A stretch of DNA of 64,000 nucleotides from WS-11 sp035275545. GTDB lineage: Bacteria > Eisenbacteria > RBG-16-71-46. Below the pieces are notes generated by a model. The model was not told where the DNA came from. It saw only the letters and a program-made list of their open reading frames with translations, and did no database searches. Both the position numbers and the translations under genes were made by a program. Below, one piece after another: positions 60,942-64,000 of this stretch (the stretch's first letter is position 1; each line of letters begins with the position of its first letter). The stretch is from the NCBI GenBank assembly GCA_035275545.1, contig DATEMP010000272.1, positions 26,195-90,194 of the forward strand, read 5' to 3'.

Positions 60942-61511
60942 CGTTGTCCTCCCTCGTTGGGGCCCGCCCTCTGCCGGGCGGGCCAAGCACCCGGTGCACG
61001 ACCCATGTCGTGACGCCGGGGCTCTCGCCACGGCCATCGAGCAATCGACATGCCGCGGAGGGGGATCGGCTCTAACGCGTTGCGGAGAAGGCCGTCCCGC
61101 GAGCCGGGCGCTCGAGGACCGGTTGTCGTTTTGTCCTACGTCACGGGGTACGGATGGAAAGAACGGGGTGCGTCAACGCGCCAGGGCGACGCGCCGTGCC
61201 AGGAGTCGGGACGACCCCGCAGTCAAGAGGTCGTCGCGTCCATCCCACGAGACGTGCCCGGCCCGGGCGGGATGATCTCCGGAGACCAGCGACCGCACAC
61301 GCCGGCCCTGCGTTTCGAAGCCGCGACGTCGATCCGGCCGCGGGCCGCCGGGGCGAAGCTTAGCTCGGTCGCGTCGCCGAAAAGATGGGGACGTGCGGCC
61401 TCGAGTGCGTCGATCGCCACAGCAGGCGGCGGCACGCCCACAGGCGCCGGGTCGATCGCGGCGTTGGTGGTCAGTCTACGTACTTAGGCGGCTGTTTCGT
61501 CATGGCAAGGG
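60942..61511. other. Gene-poor stretch before the GC-poor island
   Basis: No convincing gene. A minus-strand open frame near 61,223-61,470 shows coding-like bias (VAIDALEAARPHLFGDATEL) but has no start signal and ends in low-complexity sequence, so it may be a gene remnant. Confidence 0.35.
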
Positions 61512-61949
61512 CTACTCTCCGAGTCTCACGAGCGTAGCCTTATCTCTCAGCTTAAGAGCAATTTCCTTCTGTTCGGGCTTTGTCGCTGGAAAGTTCTCAA
61601 TCTCTCGGTGCCGCCGAGGCCATTCGCCTGTCGACAGGCGAATGGCACCCTGCTGAATGTCAGCAACTGCAACTCTCCAGTATCCGCGAAGACGCCTCGC
61701 CCGAGGTCTTGCGACCAACCTAATGCCAAGCTTCTGTATCACATCTTCAACAAGCCCCCGCACACGGAACACCGACACACCGCGACGAGGAAAGGGGAGG
61801 AATGCACCGCTGCCGGTTATCTCACTCTTGCTTAGAGCAAATCTTGCGCACGTTTCATCGTCCCGAAGAGGTCCAGCCGGCGATACTCGAAGGTAGAGCC
61901 ATGCGTAGCCTGCGCAGATTGCCCAATACCGCGCCAGCGATGCCCTCAT
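61512..61949 (-). CDS. Unknown protein, third gene of the TIGR04255 island
   Basis: A 145-aa protein from ATG 61949, which gives a 95-nt overlap with the upstream gene; a start nearer 61,880 would fit better but has no usual codon. The core, FALSKSEITGSGAFLPFPRRGVSVFRVRGL, then RRLRGYWRVAVADI and GEWPRRHREIENFP, resembles a family of short proteins I have seen without a name in defence-like and mobile contexts. Base composition is lower in GC than the neighbours. Function unknown. Confidence 0.6.
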   Translation of the reverse strand: MRASLARYWAICAGYAWLYLRVSPAGPLRDDETCARFALSKSEITGSGAFLPFPRRGVSVFRVRGLVEDVIQKLGIRLVARPRARRLRGYWRVAVADIQQGAIRLSTGEWPRRHREIENFPATKPEQKEIALKLRDKATLVRLGE

Positions 61950-62379
61950 TCGCATCTTCCTCCCCGCGAACAGAAGCTCCTCCGAATATGCCGGCATAGG
62001 TGATGCGCCCCGTCGCGCCAATGCTTATCGAGTACCTCAGGCCACGTCCGCCCGTCCACTCAATCGCTACTTCACCATCCGGATCGATCGAGATCTCTGG
62101 GAGGGGTACGTCTACAGGCAGGGCCCCCAAGAATGCGCGCGCCCGCGTCACAGCCAAGTGGTCGACCGGCTGTGCTCCATACCCGTTCCAATCAGGCTCC
62201 TGCGCCTCAATTGCGGCCTCGGCCAACCTACGCAGGCTCTCACTTAGCCTTGCTTCACCGCTCCGCGACTTTTGGAGCTTGGCTCGAATCTCAGCAAGGG
62301 CCATTGCCTCCGGGCTACGTGCTGTCTCATTGACGAAGACAACAAGAGGGACGCTCTCGTAGAAAGCCGTGCGATTCAT
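61855..62379 (-). CDS. Unknown protein, second gene of the TIGR04255 island
   Basis: A 174-aa protein from ATG 62379 (MNRTAFYES), an ATGA overlap with the upstream stop. EPDWNGYGAQPVDHLAVTRARAFLGALP, then ISIDPDGEVAIEWTGGRGLRYSISIG and ITYAGIFGG form a compact conserved-looking domain. I have seen the W-(D/N)GYGA...LP...DPDG..EW pattern in unnamed proteins. Coupled to the TIGR04255-family gene; function unknown. Confidence 0.65.
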   Translation of the reverse strand: MNRTAFYESVPLVVFVNETARSPEAMALAEIRAKLQKSRSGEARLSESLRRLAEAAIEAQEPDWNGYGAQPVDHLAVTRARAFLGALPVDVPLPEISIDPDGEVAIEWTGGRGLRYSISIGATGRITYAGIFGGASVRGEEDANEGIAGAVLGNLRRLRMALPSSIAGWTSSGR

Positions 62380-63113
62380 TTGTACCTCGAGCATAGCCCG
62401 TCAGTGATTGCGCCGAAGAAAAGCCTATTCTTGACGTCTCTCATTCCGACGAAACCAGTGGCCACGTCATGCTCGGCCGGCGAAAACACTGTCGGCCTAA
62501 ACACATCAACGTCAATGACCAACGCACCCGTCGGCCCGGCGGTTGGTTGCAGTGAAACTGTCAGGCCAGCCTGGATGGCATCATTAATACTAAGACCTGT
62601 AAACCAATACATCCCGTTAATGTTCGCACTGACACCTACTGGCGATCGCGGCGGAAGCGTCAAAAGAAGGGCTAGGTCATTGTCGCCCGACTGAAGTACT
62701 AGATTGTTTATGTACTTGACTCCGAGTCTATTCACCGTCCGAGGAGATGCGTACCTCGCATACACCGCCCAGAGACGCATCGCCTCGGCAATCATGTCGT
62801 CCCAGCTCGTATAGCTATTGATAATATTGTAGGTGAAGCCGTTGCGGCGAAACTGAACCACGCGTTTCTCATTTGCAGAACGGAAGAAGAAGCCGTGCAG
62901 AGATGGAGGTGATGAGGTAGCGGAGGGAGAATCCTGTTGCAGGGCGAACATCGCCTCAACCTGGTTCTGCGTGACCATTATTGGGTATTGGGGAGAAAGC
63001 TCTTTCTGCGCTTCCGCGAGGGTGCTGGCATCAAAGGAATCCGCAAGCGTAACGTAGATGTCGACAAGCGCTTCCGCAATTGGCGCTCGTGATAGGTGCG
63101 TAACATCTGCCAT
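62376..63113 (-). CDS. TIGR04255-family protein
   Basis: A 245-aa protein. The start has THLSRAPIAEALVDIYV. The middle has LHGFFFRSANEKRVVQFRRNGFTYNIINSYTSWDDMIAEAMRLWAVYAR and VNRLGVKYINNLVL, and near the end come LVIDVDVF and DVKNRLFFGAITD. These are the hallmarks of the TIGR04255 family, which is patchily distributed and uncharacterised. It heads the three-gene, less GC-rich island, and the next gene begins inside its stop codon. Confidence 0.8.
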   Translation of the reverse strand: MADVTHLSRAPIAEALVDIYVTLADSFDASTLAEAQKELSPQYPIMVTQNQVEAMFALQQDSPSATSSPPSLHGFFFRSANEKRVVQFRRNGFTYNIINSYTSWDDMIAEAMRLWAVYARYASPRTVNRLGVKYINNLVLQSGDNDLALLLTLPPRSPVGVSANINGMYWFTGLSINDAIQAGLTVSLQPTAGPTGALVIDVDVFRPTVFSPAEHDVATGFVGMRDVKNRLFFGAITDGLCSRYK

Positions 63114-63421
63114 GTTTGGTCGGACCCTCGAGGAATCCCTAGGCTACCGACAGTCCGCAGTCGATCTCGGGGCTTGCGCAAGGCGAACCCGGGACATTTC
63201 TGACGATTCCATCTCCATCGACCCTTCCTTTGGGTTCGAAACAAACCCGTGCTCGCCAAGACGAGGCGAGGACGGATTCGGCTAGCTTGGCACGTCAATC
63301 CCGCAGAGTAGCATCGGCCCAGACTCAGAGGAAACCCACATCACACATTGGCGCGAACTGCGCCATGCGTGCGTGACGTGCGCGACCAGCGGTCGCCCAG
63401 CCCAACAGCATTCTCCGAGGC
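63114..63421. other. Intergenic region upstream of the TIGR04255 island
   Basis: About 300 bp without a convincing gene. Composition changes from the island type back to the GC-rich chromosome type at about 63,400. No repeats or tRNA were recognised at this boundary. Confidence 0.35.
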
Positions 63422-64000
63422 CTAATGCGCGCGCCACAGGTGCATGTGGCCGAGCGTCACCAGCCCGACCGCCGAGATCCAGAGCGCCATGCGCGCCTCG
63501 AACGGCACGCGGCTCGGGGGCATGAGATCTGCGGCCTCGCGCGACGGCGCACCCGGCGTCACCGTCGCGGAGACGCCGAACGCCTGCCGCCACTGGCGCA
63601 TGACCGCGGTGAGCGCCGCGAGCCACGCAGCGGCGAGGAGCAGCAGCAGCTCGGTGCGGTTGCCGGCCACCAGCGACCGCGCGCTCTCGAGCCACAGCAT
63701 CGCGCCCGGCGTCCCCGGCACGCCGGCGAGCGAGGCGAGCGAGTAGAGCCCGGCGATCCCGCTCAGCGGGTGGTAGCGGAAGAGCGGCGCGCCGGGTGCC
63801 TGGCCGACGAACGTGGGCAGGAAGCGCGACACCGTCGCCGCACCCGCGACCGCCAGCGCCAGATGTCCGGCCCAGGCGGCGAGCGCCACCGGCTCGAGCG
63901 TGTGACCGGTGACCAGCACCACCAGCACCAGCGCCCCGTTCAGGCTCGCGAGTGTCCCGACCCGCCGCTCGGGTCTTCGTTGCACCAGCAGGGTGACCGC
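63422..64000 (-). CDS. Proton-antiporter (NuoN/NuoM-like) membrane protein, partial
   Basis: The frame is open at the window end, so the N-terminus is missing; at least 192 residues are visible, with five or six helices. FRYHPLSGIAGLYSLASLAGVPGTPGAMLWLESA resembles the late conserved block of complex I antiporter subunits (SLAGxPGTPGF). It could be NADH dehydrogenase subunit N, a related hydrogenase subunit or a Mrp-type protein. The last 50 residues (REAADLMPPSRVPFEARMALW...) are not typical of NuoN. Confidence 0.6.
   Translation of the reverse strand, partial: AVTLLVQRRPERRVGTLASLNGALVLVVLVTGHTLEPVALAAWAGHLALAVAGAATVSRFLPTFVGQAPGAPLFRYHPLSGIAGLYSLASLAGVPGTPGAMLWLESARSLVAGNRTELLLLLAAAWLAALTAVMRQWRQAFGVSATVTPGAPSREAADLMPPSRVPFEARMALWISAVGLVTLGHMHLWRAH

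Noticed and set aside
61223..61441. 72-codon minus-strand frame with coding-like bias
   Set aside because: No start signal, unrecognised and ends in low-complexity sequence. Kept only as a possible remnant in the gap description.

Overview
The window looks like part of a high-GC bacterial chromosome (or metagenome contig) from the FCB side of the tree. Candidatus Eisenbacteria is my best guess, by inference. The reasons are high GC, many extracytoplasmic proteins ending in an NPF...GR...G.Y..RL...R module (a FlgD-like/T9SS-like C-terminal domain), and many lipoproteins, eukaryote-like kinases, DinB, SRPBCC and AraC genes. No rRNA, CRISPR array, transposase or integrase is visible.

1-9,950: probable right part of an integrative mobile element. 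It opens with a co-directional four-gene cassette: a SIR2-like protein cut by the window edge, an unknown protein coupled to it by a GTGA overlap, a PD-(D/E)XK nuclease and an unknown protein. This looks like defence cargo and is the best candidate for an undescribed system. A lipoprotein follows. Then come minus-strand element genes: a RepA-like RecA-fold ATPase, a cold-shock protein, several small unknown proteins, a Cys-rich zinc-ribbon-like protein, a 55-aa membrane peptide and an HTH protein. A pair of 59-bp direct repeats lies upstream of the HTH gene. The block ends at an exact 3' half of a tRNA-Lys(CTT) gene (9,901-9,950), as expected where an element has entered a tRNA gene. The reconstituted tRNA would lie to the left of base 1.

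10,100-29,400: accessory chromosomal genes. They include a CPBP protease, an archaemetzincin lipoprotein, an aminoglycoside-phosphotransferase-like kinase, AraC regulators, an Fes-like esterase, DUF1801/DinB/SRPBCC proteins, oxidoreductases, a DUF4034-like lipoprotein, and an ArsR-SRPBCC-DinB operon with a near-consensus promoter that predicts a leaderless mRNA. A chimeric pseudogene at 25.3-25.8 kb joins the start of the 23-kb epimerase gene to the end of the 27-kb secreted-protein gene.

29,500-45,800: a second tRNA-Lys-tail relic, DoxX, DinB, a 915-aa FG-GAP protein, a serine hydrolase, an SBBP-repeat protein, a DUF805-SRPBCC fusion, a third tRNA-tail relic, an alpha/beta hydrolase with an altered nucleophile elbow, a four-gene membrane/esterase operon, and a MocR regulator divergent from a class IV aminotransferase. 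The secreted proteins at 27.5-29.4 and 35.6-37.2 kb share a conserved leader whose hairpin shows a compensatory base change.

45,800-61,000: a Ser/Thr kinase with a TolB-like propeller, an ArsR-SRPBCC pair, an MFS transporter, a YCF48/BNR-repeat secreted protein, an SpmA-SpmB-type membrane protein, a DUF4114-like secreted protein, a c-type cytochrome carrying the sorting-type C-terminus, and small membrane proteins.

61,500-63,100: a visibly less GC-rich three-gene island (TIGR04255-family protein plus two small unknown proteins) that looks acquired and may be another uncharacterised module. The window closes inside a proton-antiporter (NuoN/NuoM-like) membrane protein.
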